Assembly (NCBI GenBank): GCA_019459485.1 | Contig: JAIBEZ010000028.1 | Coordinates: 1 to 64,000 of the forward strand | Reading direction: 5' to 3' | DNA length: 64,000 bases | Source: Prolixibacteraceae bacterium | GTDB lineage: Bacteria > Bacteroidota > Bacteroidia > Bacteroidales > Prolixibacteraceae | Shown here: piece after piece, positions 28,451-38,367 of the stretch | Numbering within the stretch: position 1 is the first letter of the stretch | Layout of the letters: the number at the start of each line of letters is the position of its first letter | Translations under genes and position numbers: made by a program | The notes under the pieces: model-generated | What the model was told of the DNA's origin: nothing | Database searches by the model: none | Seen by the model: the letters and a program-made list of their open reading frames with translations, nothing else

Positions 28451-28483
28451 AAACCTCCAAGGTTTCGAAAATCTTGGAGGTTT
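28451..28483. terminator. Palindromic hairpin, terminator-like
   Basis: AAACCTCCAAG...CTTGGAGGTTT. Confidence 0.55.
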
Positions 28484-28511
28484 AATCAATGAATTATTTT
28501 AGTCTAACAAA

Positions 28512-28799
28512 TTAAGGTAGATCTTTCAAATCTTGCATTCCAACAATTGCCATTATCTCAACCATATTATCATTAATTCTATAATATATAGTGTCAGAAC
28601 CACAAGGACATTTTCTATAGCCTTCTTTTATGTAATCCACTGATTCAAAAGAAAATGGTCTTTGAGCAACAATTTCAAAATAATCAAAAAATGTATTAAA
28701 GTATTTGTCTGCTTGAATAATTCCAAACTTTTCGACACCAAAATGATGAATACGAATCAAGTCCTCCTTGGCTGTATTACTTAGTCTATATTCAGCCAT
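28512..28799 (-). CDS. parE: RelE/ParE family toxin
   Basis: MAEYRLSNTAKEDLIRIHHFGVEKFGIIQADKYFNTFFDYFEIVAQRP...RKCPCGSDTIYYRINDNMVEIMAIVGMQD. Confidence 0.85.
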   Translation of the reverse strand: MAEYRLSNTAKEDLIRIHHFGVEKFGIIQADKYFNTFFDYFEIVAQRPFSFESVDYIKEGYRKCPCGSDTIYYRINDNMVEIMAIVGMQDLKDLP

Positions 28800-29031
28800 T
28801 GAGTAAAGACTTTGACTGTTCTAAAATTTGTTCTTTGTTGTCACTAGTAAATCCACTACTTTCGGATTTTTCAAGTTTCGCTCTAATCCAGTCAATGTGA
28901 GCATACTGTTTTCGAGCCTGTCTAATTAAGTCGTTGACAACTTCACTTTTACTGGAATACTCCTCGTTGTTTATTTGAGCTTTTAACCATTCATCATTTA
29001 GTTTCGAGAGAGATATACTTTGTCTTGGCAT
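28792..29031 (-). CDS. parD: ParD-like antitoxin
   Basis: MPRQSISLSKLNDEWLKAQINNEEYSSKSEVVNDLIRQARKQ; overlaps toxin start. Confidence 0.8.
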   Translation of the reverse strand: MPRQSISLSKLNDEWLKAQINNEEYSSKSEVVNDLIRQARKQYAHIDWIRAKLEKSESSGFTSDNKEQILEQSKSLLNG

Positions 29032-29127
29032 AGTTTTTTTATTTTTGATGTAAATTTACACCAAATTGTATCATTTGCAACTATATAATTGTATTATATA
29101 TTTTCTTTTGCTTCAAAAACTAGTCGT

Positions 29128-31431
29128 TTAAAAAGGATATCCAATTGCCACATTCAGAACCAAATTGTCGTTTCTCCAGGTAGAACTTCCGAAGTTGATA
29201 TCGTTGGTTACCCACCTGAAATTATCTTCAGCCTCGGGCAATTTTCTTAATGGCATGGCCAGATCGAAACGTAAAATGAAAAAGGAAACATCAATTCTGA
29301 CACCGACCCCTGCCCCAACAGCCAACTCGTTCATGAATCCGGAGAACTTGAATGGAGTCCCCAGATTTGAAGGATTTGATTTTTGCAGCCATACATTTCC
29401 GGCATCAACAAACAAGGCACCTTTAAAGAAGCGATAAATGCCAAAGCGATATTCAGCATTCATTTCCAGTTTTATATCGCCTCCCAATTGCAGTAAACCC
29501 AAAGTGTCGGGATTTTGAAAGTAAGTTCCCGGCCCCACCGAATTAATTTGAAATGCACGAATACTGTTTGGTCCTCCGCTAAAAAACTGTTTGGTATAAG
29601 GCATTATAGAAGAATTCCCGAACGGTTTGGCTACTCCGGCAAAAAGCCGCATGGCCAGTTTGTTTTTATCCTTAAAATTTAAATAGGTTCGACCATCCAA
29701 ACTTAGTTTTCCGTATTGCGAATAAACAGAACCAACAACCTTTGACGGGTTGGTTGAAGATGGTTTTTCACCACCGATACGTTTTGCCAGTGAAAAAACA
29801 TTTCCGGCAAGCTCCGATTCCAAACGAAAATAGGTTTGCAGTTTTTTCCCGGTTAGCATTTGCTCGTTATAGGTAAACGAGTAGCTTCCGCCAGCAATAA
29901 ATTGTTCTTCGTAACTTTTTTTCAGAAACGGGATGGAATCCAACAAATCGGAAAATGTAGCCGATTGGTTCCCAACTTTTGTAAAACTGATGTCAATTGG
30001 ATTCAATTCATGTTCTTTCCTGATATTTTCTTTCCATTTAAAACCATAAACGAACTGGAACGTGCGCATGTCGAAATAGTTGACACGTTTCATATAGTTG
30101 TATGAAAGCAATAATCGTGTTTTTGGAACATAGAGACTGTTTGAACCTTTAATATTAAACGGAAGATAAAAGCGTGGAAAAGTGAGCTCAACTTGTGGAT
30201 TGTAGGAATAGGAATACAAATTTTCATTTTTGTTGCCTATTTGTGCCTCAAATGAACCGGCCAGATTAATATTGAGCAATTCTGCTCCGCCAAAGGTATT
30301 TCGGTTCAGAATGCTTAAATTCATTCGTGGTCCGGCGTAATTGTTTGATTTGGAAACGAGATCCAGTTCAGCCCTGAATGTTCGTTTTGGCATTGGCGTC
30401 ATCAGGATATTTACATCCAGCAATCCCGGACCGGAATCATTGTTTTCGGCAAAGTTCACCTGTACCAGTTTAAAATTTCCCATCGACATCAAACGGTTTA
30501 GGGTAATGATGTGGCTCTGTCGTGAAAAGACATCGTGTTTTCGCAGGTAAATTGATTTCACCAGTACTTTTGGCCTGATCGCCATTCGCTCTTCCTTCCC
30601 GAAAAACACAATATTGTCATACATTATAGTGTCTTTGAAACTGCGTTCACGCCTCGCGTTCAGCGAATAGTTCTGGTTGATGTTCACATTGTTGATGTGA
30701 TAAACAGTCAAAGCATCTGCCGGAATGCTGTCTTTTAAGGTCAATGTGAATGAAACATCCTGATTGATATTTGAAGTGTCGGCTTTAAAAATTAAATGAT
30801 CGGGATTGAAGTAGAAGTAACCTCTGTTTTTCAGAAAAGCATCGATCCGCATCCGTTCGGTTTTTAAAGCGTCGAGATTGTAATCGTCGCCGGGCTTGAT
30901 CAAAGTTTTGTCTTTTTCCAGCAGTATCAAACGACTTATGCTGTCATCTGAAATATCGTAAAGCAGCTCTTTAACCACGTATGGTTTGTGAAGGTGACTG
31001 GTATAAACTACTTTGGCGCTGTTCTTTTTTTCTTCGGTTTTGTATTCCGTAAAGCTCCTGAATATCCCCATGTTAAACAGTCTGGCGTCAATTATTTCGG
31101 CGGTAACGCTGGGTTTTACACTGCTCATCAGTACAGGAGGTTCGCCTGTTTTCTTCAGCCACTTTTCCAATTTGGTTTTGGGCTCCGGCCCGGCCATATT
31201 GTTCAGCCACAATTTAGGGCGAATGCCAAAAAAACCTTTGTTTGGTGACGGGCGCACAGCGCTACCTGCCGCAGCTTTTATCAGTTTTTTATTTACGTGT
31301 TCTGCCGATTCCAGTTCAATTTCCGCACCGGTATAAAGCTTTTCACCGTTGGGCAAATGCCTTGTACCGCTGCATGATGCCATGAGCAGGGAAATTAAAA
31401 TCAGAAGAAATATGTTATTTAAGTGTTTCAT
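29128..31431 (-). CDS. tamL: TamL/BamA-TamA family outer membrane lipoprotein
   Basis: MASCSGTRHLPNGEKLYTGAEIELES; Omp85 barrel C-terminus; next to TamB. Confidence 0.85.
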   Translation of the reverse strand: MKHLNNIFLLILISLLMASCSGTRHLPNGEKLYTGAEIELESAEHVNKKLIKAAAGSAVRPSPNKGFFGIRPKLWLNNMAGPEPKTKLEKWLKKTGEPPVLMSSVKPSVTAEIIDARLFNMGIFRSFTEYKTEEKKNSAKVVYTSHLHKPYVVKELLYDISDDSISRLILLEKDKTLIKPGDDYNLDALKTERMRIDAFLKNRGYFYFNPDHLIFKADTSNINQDVSFTLTLKDSIPADALTVYHINNVNINQNYSLNARRERSFKDTIMYDNIVFFGKEERMAIRPKVLVKSIYLRKHDVFSRQSHIITLNRLMSMGNFKLVQVNFAENNDSGPGLLDVNILMTPMPKRTFRAELDLVSKSNNYAGPRMNLSILNRNTFGGAELLNINLAGSFEAQIGNKNENLYSYSYNPQVELTFPRFYLPFNIKGSNSLYVPKTRLLLSYNYMKRVNYFDMRTFQFVYGFKWKENIRKEHELNPIDISFTKVGNQSATFSDLLDSIPFLKKSYEEQFIAGGSYSFTYNEQMLTGKKLQTYFRLESELAGNVFSLAKRIGGEKPSSTNPSKVVGSVYSQYGKLSLDGRTYLNFKDKNKLAMRLFAGVAKPFGNSSIMPYTKQFFSGGPNSIRAFQINSVGPGTYFQNPDTLGLLQLGGDIKLEMNAEYRFGIYRFFKGALFVDAGNVWLQKSNPSNLGTPFKFSGFMNELAVGAGVGVRIDVSFFILRFDLAMPLRKLPEAEDNFRWVTNDINFGSSTWRNDNLVLNVAIGYPF

Positions 31432-31518
31432 AATTAAGAAACTATATTGAGTCAAATCAGATTATATATTTTAAAATTCTATATTCGTTCATGCTGAAAT
31501 TCACAACTTGTAGGCCCA

Positions 31519-31656
31519 TTATCCTTTGCCGTTCGCCTTTAGGCAACGGCGTGAAAGCGATGGGATCATCCGGGCTTTAGCCCAAATTTCTGTGGCTAAA
31601 GCCGTGATATGTTCTCGCCAATCTGTCCGTCAGCTAAAGCAGACGGCAAAGGATAA
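31519..31656. repeat. ~138-bp intergenic element bounded by 14-bp inverted repeats
   Basis: TTATCCTTTGCCGT ... ACGGCAAAGGATAA, with internal GGGCTTTAGCCC and GGCTAAAGCC. Confidence 0.7.
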
Positions 31657-31665
31657 GCCTGCCTC

Positions 31666-34600
31666 TTATTTTCCCTCTTCAGGTTCAACAACCGGCTCTA
31701 CTTTTCTTCTATACGGCTTGAAAAATCTCTTCCAGCCATTGAAATCACGCACATATACCAACCCGACTCCGGTTTCGACCAACTGACCTTCAATGGCCCC
31801 TTCGTACTGATTGTGCCTGAATCCCTTCATCCTGAAGGTGCCGTCCTTGTTCAGTTTATATTCTATTGTTACATCACTTGTAATTTCACTTGCCGTATTT
31901 TGTTTGGCCTGATCTCCTTCAACATCCACTGAACCACCCAATTCTACTGACAATCGTTCATTAAAAAGTTGCTTTTTGACACCAATCTCGACTTCCGTTC
32001 TTCCTTTTGCCGACCCGGTCTGATAATCGTCGTAGGATTGTATGTCAAAATTCAATTCCACTCCGGGAATCATCTTTGAGCTCAGCTGATTCAATTGCGC
32101 CGATAAAAATTTGCTGACAGTTGACCGGATGATTGTGGAAGTTCCTCCTGCCGATTCGGTTTGAAAAGGATTTTCCTGGGTAAACCGGCCCAGCACCAGC
32201 AATGCAAAAACCTGCTTGTTCAATGCCGATTCATCTTCATTTAGCATGTTTAGTTTCTGATTCACCGCTCCGCCCAGAATCCCTTTGTCTTCGGGCGATA
32301 ATTGTATTTCGAAACTAATTTCGGGACGAAGTATTTCGCCACGGAGTTTCAGCAAAACCAAGAACGGATACCGCTGTTTATAGCCGCCCTTGTCAACATC
32401 ACTTAGTCCGGATATTTGATCGGCCACAAGGTCGATTGGCGAAGCCCGGACGGTATAGGTTGCATCAATGGATATATTGGCATCCATCGGATCGCCGTTC
32501 CAGATAATCGTACTTCCTGCGTTAATGGCAAATTTCTTTTTGATGACTGATTCCAACGAAACCAGGTAACTTCCGTCACTTAAATTGTAAGCGCCGGTAA
32601 GGCTCATTTTTCCGCTTTGGTCCATGGTGAAACTCAGGGCAGCCTCACCTTTAACTACCAATGAGTCAGTTGATGCAGGATCCATCAATAAACGGAGTGT
32701 TGCTTCCTTGTTAATTTCAATAATGGAGGAGATATCATATCCGGTTGTACCGGTGGTTTGGCCTCCTTTTTTATCATTTCTGGTCAGAATCCGGTGAAAT
32801 TTCGTTTTGTTTACAAATTCAACCACATCCTCACCCTTGTCGGTAGTCAGCTTGTCTTCAGGAACTGAAAAAGTAAAGTTCGATCCTTCTTTCATGGTCA
32901 CCCTTGCATTCACAACCGGAAGGCTCATCGGTCCGGTTACATTAATTTTGCTGTCAACAACCATCCGTCCAAAGAATTCTTTGTTGTTTTTTACTGAAGT
33001 GTTGAACAACAAAAAGTCCTTCGTATTTACCTGTAAGGCAAAAACAAAATCCGAGAATTGATTCATCTGAACCGAACCGTCAATAATGGCGGTATTCTGA
33101 TCGCCATCCAACATGGTAAAAGTGTCGAAATAGATCCCGTCTTTTTTTAGTTGGATTGTTTCATTTTTAATTTCGAGCCGGTTGTTCAGAAAGGAAGGTT
33201 TCAGAAACGCGTTGCTAAAAGTCAGATCTCCTGTAAGTTCCGGCGTTGCTGTTGTGCCTTTGACTGAAAAATTCCCTGTAAGCTTTCCGTCGGCTTCACT
33301 GATTTGTCCCATCGAAAAAGCTTCAATGGTTTTCATCGAAAGCGACTGGATTTCAGTATTAATATTGATCTTATTTGCAACACCGTCAGGGATAAATTGG
33401 CCGTCTATTGTAAGATTGTTGTCAGTTCCTGTCAATTTTACATCAATGTCGAACCCACTTCCTTCCGACCGCTCTGCATTTACAGCTAAATCACCAATTG
33501 GAACTTCTTTGACAATCAGATTATTCACCATTATTTCAGCAATCAATCCATACGATTCGGCAACACGTTTCAGCAAAAAGCTTCCATCAACTGTTCCTTT
33601 CACCATTGCGGTGTCTTTTTCAATGATTCCTGAAATATCGTCGAGCCTGAAATTTATGATTTCAATGATAAGGTCATCGTTGAACCGGTCGTGAACCGAG
33701 CCAACATTGATCTGACTTTCGGCATGATCAAAGAAAAATTTGTGTATCCTGAAACCCTGGTCACCGAATTCGATGGAATTATCGGCAGCGATGTTCCACT
33801 GGTTGTTTACCAGATAGAATTCTTTCGGATCGAGTGTCAGCTTGTAATTCCCATTGTCCTTTGTAACCTGCGACATGATCTGTAGTTTCTTCTTTTTGCC
33901 ATCGGTTGAGGAAACATTTGCAAATAGTATGTCGTTGGCCAGTTTCCCATCCAGCGAAAAATTGTCGAAACTGATTTGTGAATTTGAAATGGCGGCGCTT
34001 GAAAATTTGTAATTCAACGCGGTGTTATCCGAATTTACATCCACCACAAAGTCCTTAATTTCAGTCGATCCGTAAACTATTTTTTTCATTGAAGCATTCA
34101 GCTTCAGGTCGTTTTTCTCGCTGTCAAAACTTCCCTGAATAACTCCCGGTTCGAATTCCAACAGTTCAGGCAAAAGTACTTTCGACAGAATGGGATGGTT
34201 GTGAAATTGTATCTCGAAATTGAAATTTGACTGGTCGGTTTCCTTTACCTGCTGTATTGAATCGGATACCGGGAAATAATTGTTTATGAATCGGTTGAGT
34301 AAAGCAGGCAGGGCAATGGGAGAGACTGTTCCTGAATATTTGATGTCTATCAGCGCACTGCTGACATTGATTTCGCTTTTGTTGGGTTCGTTTACCGAAG
34401 CAGTTAAAAACGAATCGAGTAAGTATTTTTTTCCTCCGCGGGCAACGATGATTTTGTTGATTCCGGCAGTACCGTTCATCTTGTCAACCGATCCGCCTTT
34501 TAAATCGGCTGCCGAAATAAAACTTATCTGCACATCTGCTTCTGTTAATTTTAGTTGCTTGAGGTCTGCACCCAGCACGTTCAGCTTAAATTTATACTGT

Positions 34601-36636
34601 TCCTGGTTGGGATTCAGGTTCACCAAACCATCGAAATCGATTTCCGCATTTTCATCGTCCAGCTTTGCTGTCCCCTCGAATTGTTTACCGTTAACAGTTC
34701 CATCAACACTCAGATTGTGATAGTTGTATTTGTTCAGGTATATTTCCGATGCGTCAGCCTTGATTTTCGCTTTCATCGTGTTCATATCCAATCCCTGTCC
34801 AATAGCTTCGGCGGTGAGCGATACCGGACCATACATTACCGTATCTTTTAAGAACAGGCCAACATTGAGATTACTCAGGATCACTTTTCCGTTGAAATTT
34901 TCCGCCGGGTCGATGGAGGCAATCAGATTGGCAGCTCCAAAACTGCTGGTCACATTCGCGGTGGTTGCAAACTCCTTTATCTTTCCCTTGAAAGCCATTT
35001 CCAGATTGAAATTTTCAGGAATTTCTATGTTTTCGGGAAGGTAGGGGCCTGCAAAGGTCACCAAATCCTTTTTGCCTGAAATGAATTTCAGATTGGGAAA
35101 ATCATAAAAAGCGGTTTCATAATCAGGAAAACCTTTGATATGAAAATCGGTTTTTAACACCGTATTGGTGCCGGTTTTAACCGACAGATTTTTCGCTTTC
35201 AGATTATTCAGCGATCCATTCACTTTTCCTGAAGCGGTTGTGACGTTCGACCTGTTTTTAAAGAACGGCTGTGCAATCAATTCAGGATTAAAATACAACA
35301 GATCGGAGTTTCTGAAACGTAAATTACGAAGCGCCAAATCCAGATGCCTGAATTCCAGCGAATCAATCAATGTGTTCAGTGATGAAAATTGGATGTTAAA
35401 ATCAGCATTAATGCTGGAATTAGCGGTGGTGAATTTCAGTTTGTTGGTGGTAATGGAATTCGGTTCCATACTGAAATCGGTTTCAAGATGGGTGAAGGCG
35501 AAGTTGTTCTGATCGATTGCACTGAATTCTTTGACAGAAGCTTTTGTCAGGATTGATGAATAAAAGAAATCGGTTGCCACGAGATCCAAATGATTGAATG
35601 TTAAGTTTTTGGGATCGAATAAACCTTTTAGTTCAGGCAAATTGCCGATTTTATAAACAAACACATTGTCCAGCATTTCAAGGCTTTTTGCCGAAACCTG
35701 CCAGTTATTTCCTGAAGTTGCAACAACTGAATCCAAAGGCAATTCGGGCGAAAAATCGTGATAGCGGATCTGACTTTCCGCCAGGTTAATTGATTCAATA
35801 TTCAGCAGTTCGGTTTGCAAGTCGATGGAAAAAACTTCCAGTTCCGAATCATACAGCATTGCGTTGACTGACAGGTTGCCAATTGAATCGGCAAAACTTA
35901 CGCTGGAATTTTTGATCTGAATGTTATTTGCGATTATTTTGGGCAGAACGCTTTCCGGATTGCCTGTTGAAATGTTTTCGGTTTTTATTCTCCTGACAAT
36001 AGCGGTCAATCCTTTTACAAGCATTTCATCGAATTGATACATTGATTTTCCCGGATCAATAATATCCACGGCGATTTCCGCACTTTCTACTGCGGCAAAA
36101 ACATTCATTCCCGCATATTCATCGTGGTAGGTGAACCGGATGTTTTCCAATGATATTTCATCGAGACTGAATGTCCATTTTGATGCCGAAAGTGTGTCTG
36201 TTTTTACCTGGCTAGTTGTGTCGCCAAACGCTGTAAGCAGGAAATTGTAATTGAACAGCGGATCGGTTTGGGTGCTGTGCAGCTTAACAGTCGCGTTTTC
36301 CAGATCGAACGAACTGATGGCGATCTTACTCTTTAATAAGTCGTAAAGGGCAATGTTTACCTTCGCCTTTCCGGCGTAAATTAAAGTATCCTGATTGAGG
36401 TCTTCAAGATAAAGACCTTCGAGAACCACTGATTTGGGAAATGCAATGCTGACACTGCCGATTTCAACTTTTGTATTGGTTTTGTCGCTGATAAAGGAAG
36501 TGGCAAAATGAACGATCTTTGTTTGAATGGAAGGTTTTTGAATAAGCAGGGCAACTGTCAGAAATAAAACCACAAAGATAAGGACGACCCAAATGATCGT
36601 CTTTATCGTTACCCTGATCACTGATTTTACACTCAT
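31666..36636 (-). CDS. tamB: Translocation/assembly module TamB (DUF490)
   Basis: 1656 aa; N-terminal TM, AsmA-like repeats, C-terminal DUF490 region. Confidence 0.85.
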   Translation of the reverse strand: MSVKSVIRVTIKTIIWVVLIFVVLFLTVALLIQKPSIQTKIVHFATSFISDKTNTKVEIGSVSIAFPKSVVLEGLYLEDLNQDTLIYAGKAKVNIALYDLLKSKIAISSFDLENATVKLHSTQTDPLFNYNFLLTAFGDTTSQVKTDTLSASKWTFSLDEISLENIRFTYHDEYAGMNVFAAVESAEIAVDIIDPGKSMYQFDEMLVKGLTAIVRRIKTENISTGNPESVLPKIIANNIQIKNSSVSFADSIGNLSVNAMLYDSELEVFSIDLQTELLNIESINLAESQIRYHDFSPELPLDSVVATSGNNWQVSAKSLEMLDNVFVYKIGNLPELKGLFDPKNLTFNHLDLVATDFFYSSILTKASVKEFSAIDQNNFAFTHLETDFSMEPNSITTNKLKFTTANSSINADFNIQFSSLNTLIDSLEFRHLDLALRNLRFRNSDLLYFNPELIAQPFFKNRSNVTTASGKVNGSLNNLKAKNLSVKTGTNTVLKTDFHIKGFPDYETAFYDFPNLKFISGKKDLVTFAGPYLPENIEIPENFNLEMAFKGKIKEFATTANVTSSFGAANLIASIDPAENFNGKVILSNLNVGLFLKDTVMYGPVSLTAEAIGQGLDMNTMKAKIKADASEIYLNKYNYHNLSVDGTVNGKQFEGTAKLDDENAEIDFDGLVNLNPNQEQYKFKLNVLGADLKQLKLTEADVQISFISAADLKGGSVDKMNGTAGINKIIVARGGKKYLLDSFLTASVNEPNKSEINVSSALIDIKYSGTVSPIALPALLNRFINNYFPVSDSIQQVKETDQSNFNFEIQFHNHPILSKVLLPELLEFEPGVIQGSFDSEKNDLKLNASMKKIVYGSTEIKDFVVDVNSDNTALNYKFSSAAISNSQISFDNFSLDGKLANDILFANVSSTDGKKKKLQIMSQVTKDNGNYKLTLDPKEFYLVNNQWNIAADNSIEFGDQGFRIHKFFFDHAESQINVGSVHDRFNDDLIIEIINFRLDDISGIIEKDTAMVKGTVDGSFLLKRVAESYGLIAEIMVNNLIVKEVPIGDLAVNAERSEGSGFDIDVKLTGTDNNLTIDGQFIPDGVANKININTEIQSLSMKTIEAFSMGQISEADGKLTGNFSVKGTTATPELTGDLTFSNAFLKPSFLNNRLEIKNETIQLKKDGIYFDTFTMLDGDQNTAIIDGSVQMNQFSDFVFALQVNTKDFLLFNTSVKNNKEFFGRMVVDSKINVTGPMSLPVVNARVTMKEGSNFTFSVPEDKLTTDKGEDVVEFVNKTKFHRILTRNDKKGGQTTGTTGYDISSIIEINKEATLRLLMDPASTDSLVVKGEAALSFTMDQSGKMSLTGAYNLSDGSYLVSLESVIKKKFAINAGSTIIWNGDPMDANISIDATYTVRASPIDLVADQISGLSDVDKGGYKQRYPFLVLLKLRGEILRPEISFEIQLSPEDKGILGGAVNQKLNMLNEDESALNKQVFALLVLGRFTQENPFQTESAGGTSTIIRSTVSKFLSAQLNQLSSKMIPGVELNFDIQSYDDYQTGSAKGRTEVEIGVKKQLFNERLSVELGGSVDVEGDQAKQNTASEITSDVTIEYKLNKDGTFRMKGFRHNQYEGAIEGQLVETGVGLVYVRDFNGWKRFFKPYRRKVEPVVEPEEGK

Positions 36637-36656
36637 ATTTATTTTAAATGGTAGCT

Positions 36657-36796
36657 ATAATATTACCCAATGTCATAAAAGTCATTCATAGTCATTTTGT
36701 AGTCATTGAGTTGCGGGGAAGTGACAACTTAATGACAATAAATGACCACAACTGGCTGATGCATAATGCCGAATAGGTATCCAAACGGACAATCAT
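36657..36796. repeat. Dispersed hairpin repeat, copy 2
   Basis: ATAATATTACCCAATGTCATAAAAGTCATTCATAGTCATTTTGTAGTCATTGAGTTG...AATGACAATAAATGACCACAACTGGCTGA...CAAACGGACAATC. Confidence 0.8.
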
Positions 36797-36806
36797 ATTA
36801 ATTTTA

Positions 36807-37109
36807 TCAGATACCGTTATAGCCATACAGGTATCGCTTGTTTTGTAATGAAGTCATTTTATCACACATTTCATTCACCCGGCGAAACAAATGTTTGATG
36901 GTATCAATTCCTTCAAGATTAATATTCAACTCATAATAAAACCGAATATACCTATCCAATTCCATTAATTGCTCAAAATTGAAAAATTTGGTTTCTTCAA
37001 TTTTTGTAATTTTTATCAATCCGTTTTGTTCCAGAGAATTAACAAATGAAATTTCGATGTCGTTATTTTTACAAAACGTTTCTACCTCGAATAATTTTTG
37101 CGTTTCCAT
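36807..37109 (-). CDS. CbpM-like chaperone modulator (MerR-like)
   Basis: VETFCKNNDIEISFVNSLEQNGLIKITKIEETKFFNFEQLMELDRYIRFYYELNINLEGIDTIKHL. Confidence 0.65.
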   Translation of the reverse strand: METQKLFEVETFCKNNDIEISFVNSLEQNGLIKITKIEETKFFNFEQLMELDRYIRFYYELNINLEGIDTIKHLFRRVNEMCDKMTSLQNKRYLYGYNGI

Positions 37110-37131
37110 AATCTTTAAATTTGAAAGTTTT

Positions 37132-38208
37132 TTAATACCTGACTTTTAATGCAATGTTTCCAAAAGACTTAAATTCTTCCTGATCGGTAAATATTGCGCG
37201 GCCTTTTTTAGAAATGACTTCCCAGGCAATCTCGCTGGTAATGTCATCAATCACACCAGGCAGGGTAACATCATCAACCGGATAAAATGAATATTGTCCA
37301 TTCATTTTTACTGCCTGATGATAGTCATCGCGGGTAATCAGCAAATCTCCCCTTCCAGCCTGAACTGCAAGGAAAATATCAAGTAAATCGGTAATAACTT
37401 TACCATCTCCTACCGCTTTTTTCATTTCCTGAATGGCTTTGGCCCTGCCTTTTTCCTGAAGTTCACTTACTATTTGCCAGGCTTCGGCTGCAATCGACTG
37501 ACCTGCAGAATCGCTGCTGTTTATGTTGAAGTTTCCAATGTAAATGGAAGGTTTGTCAGCAACCTGCAATAGGCGGCTCCAATTTTTTTCGGTGCAAATT
37601 ACCACCACATTCATGGCAGTTTTATTATGAATCTTCACCACAGCTTTGTCAATCTGATTGAAAAATTCACGGACCATGTTATCAATCTGCTTGCCATCGC
37701 TCGATTTGTCAAGGTTGGTCAGGAAATATGGGTTATCGGCAAATTCGAAATCTTCACCTTTTACTTCTCCGGCTATGCTGTCATTAATGGCACGCAGCAA
37801 CCTGACATCTGACTGGGAAAGCACAAGGATAAGGTACTCTTCAATGCGGTTGAAATCTTTAATCAGAGGTTTGATCACAAAATTTTCGGCAACAGAAACA
37901 ACATTTTTCACAACCGGCCACGACGATTTAACTATCTCTGTAGTTGAATCAGAAAGAAAGATATGGATACTTTCCAAATTGTAGTTAAAATCTATTTCCT
38001 GCTCCAGATTGTTAATTTTGGCAAGCAAATTATTTACCTCATGCTGGCCAAATTCATTTACCACATGACCGTGAGCCTCTTTCATGAGTTTCTTTAATTC
38101 AGCAACATCTTTCTGGCTATCGGGAAATGTCCGTTGAGTGTTCATCGAAATTGTCACACATGGGTTGCCTCTTTCAGAAGCCAGTTTTTCTATTTTATCT
38201 TTTTGCAT
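37132..38208 (-). CDS. baeRF-family (bacterial eRF1-like) protein
   Basis: GNPCVTISMNTQRTFPDSQKDVAELKKLMKEAHGHV...; similar layout to 45022..46179. Confidence 0.6.
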   Translation of the reverse strand: MQKDKIEKLASERGNPCVTISMNTQRTFPDSQKDVAELKKLMKEAHGHVVNEFGQHEVNNLLAKINNLEQEIDFNYNLESIHIFLSDSTTEIVKSSWPVVKNVVSVAENFVIKPLIKDFNRIEEYLILVLSQSDVRLLRAINDSIAGEVKGEDFEFADNPYFLTNLDKSSDGKQIDNMVREFFNQIDKAVVKIHNKTAMNVVVICTEKNWSRLLQVADKPSIYIGNFNINSSDSAGQSIAAEAWQIVSELQEKGRAKAIQEMKKAVGDGKVITDLLDIFLAVQAGRGDLLITRDDYHQAVKMNGQYSFYPVDDVTLPGVIDDITSEIAWEVISKKGRAIFTDQEEFKSFGNIALKVRY

Positions 38209-38301
38209 CCTTTGTAATTTATGTAAACGCCGCGTCTGGCGGATCAGTTATTTCAATTTTAAATGACCACATAAAGATAAATTGTTTGCTCGCACCTAGC
38301 G

Positions 38302-38341
38302 TTACACAACTTTGGTAATAAGTTACATTATTCACACATTT
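38302..38341 (-). promoter_or_regulatory. Bipartite stress promoter motif, site 2
   Basis: AAATGTGTGAATAATGTAACTTATTACCAAAGTTGTGTAA, TATCTTTA 22 nt on. Confidence 0.8.
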
Positions 38342-38367
38342 GGAGTAGAATTTCCGATTTGCAGGTG

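Noticed and set aside
33182-33694. 170-aa + strand ORF
   Set aside because: Antisense within tamB, composition-driven.
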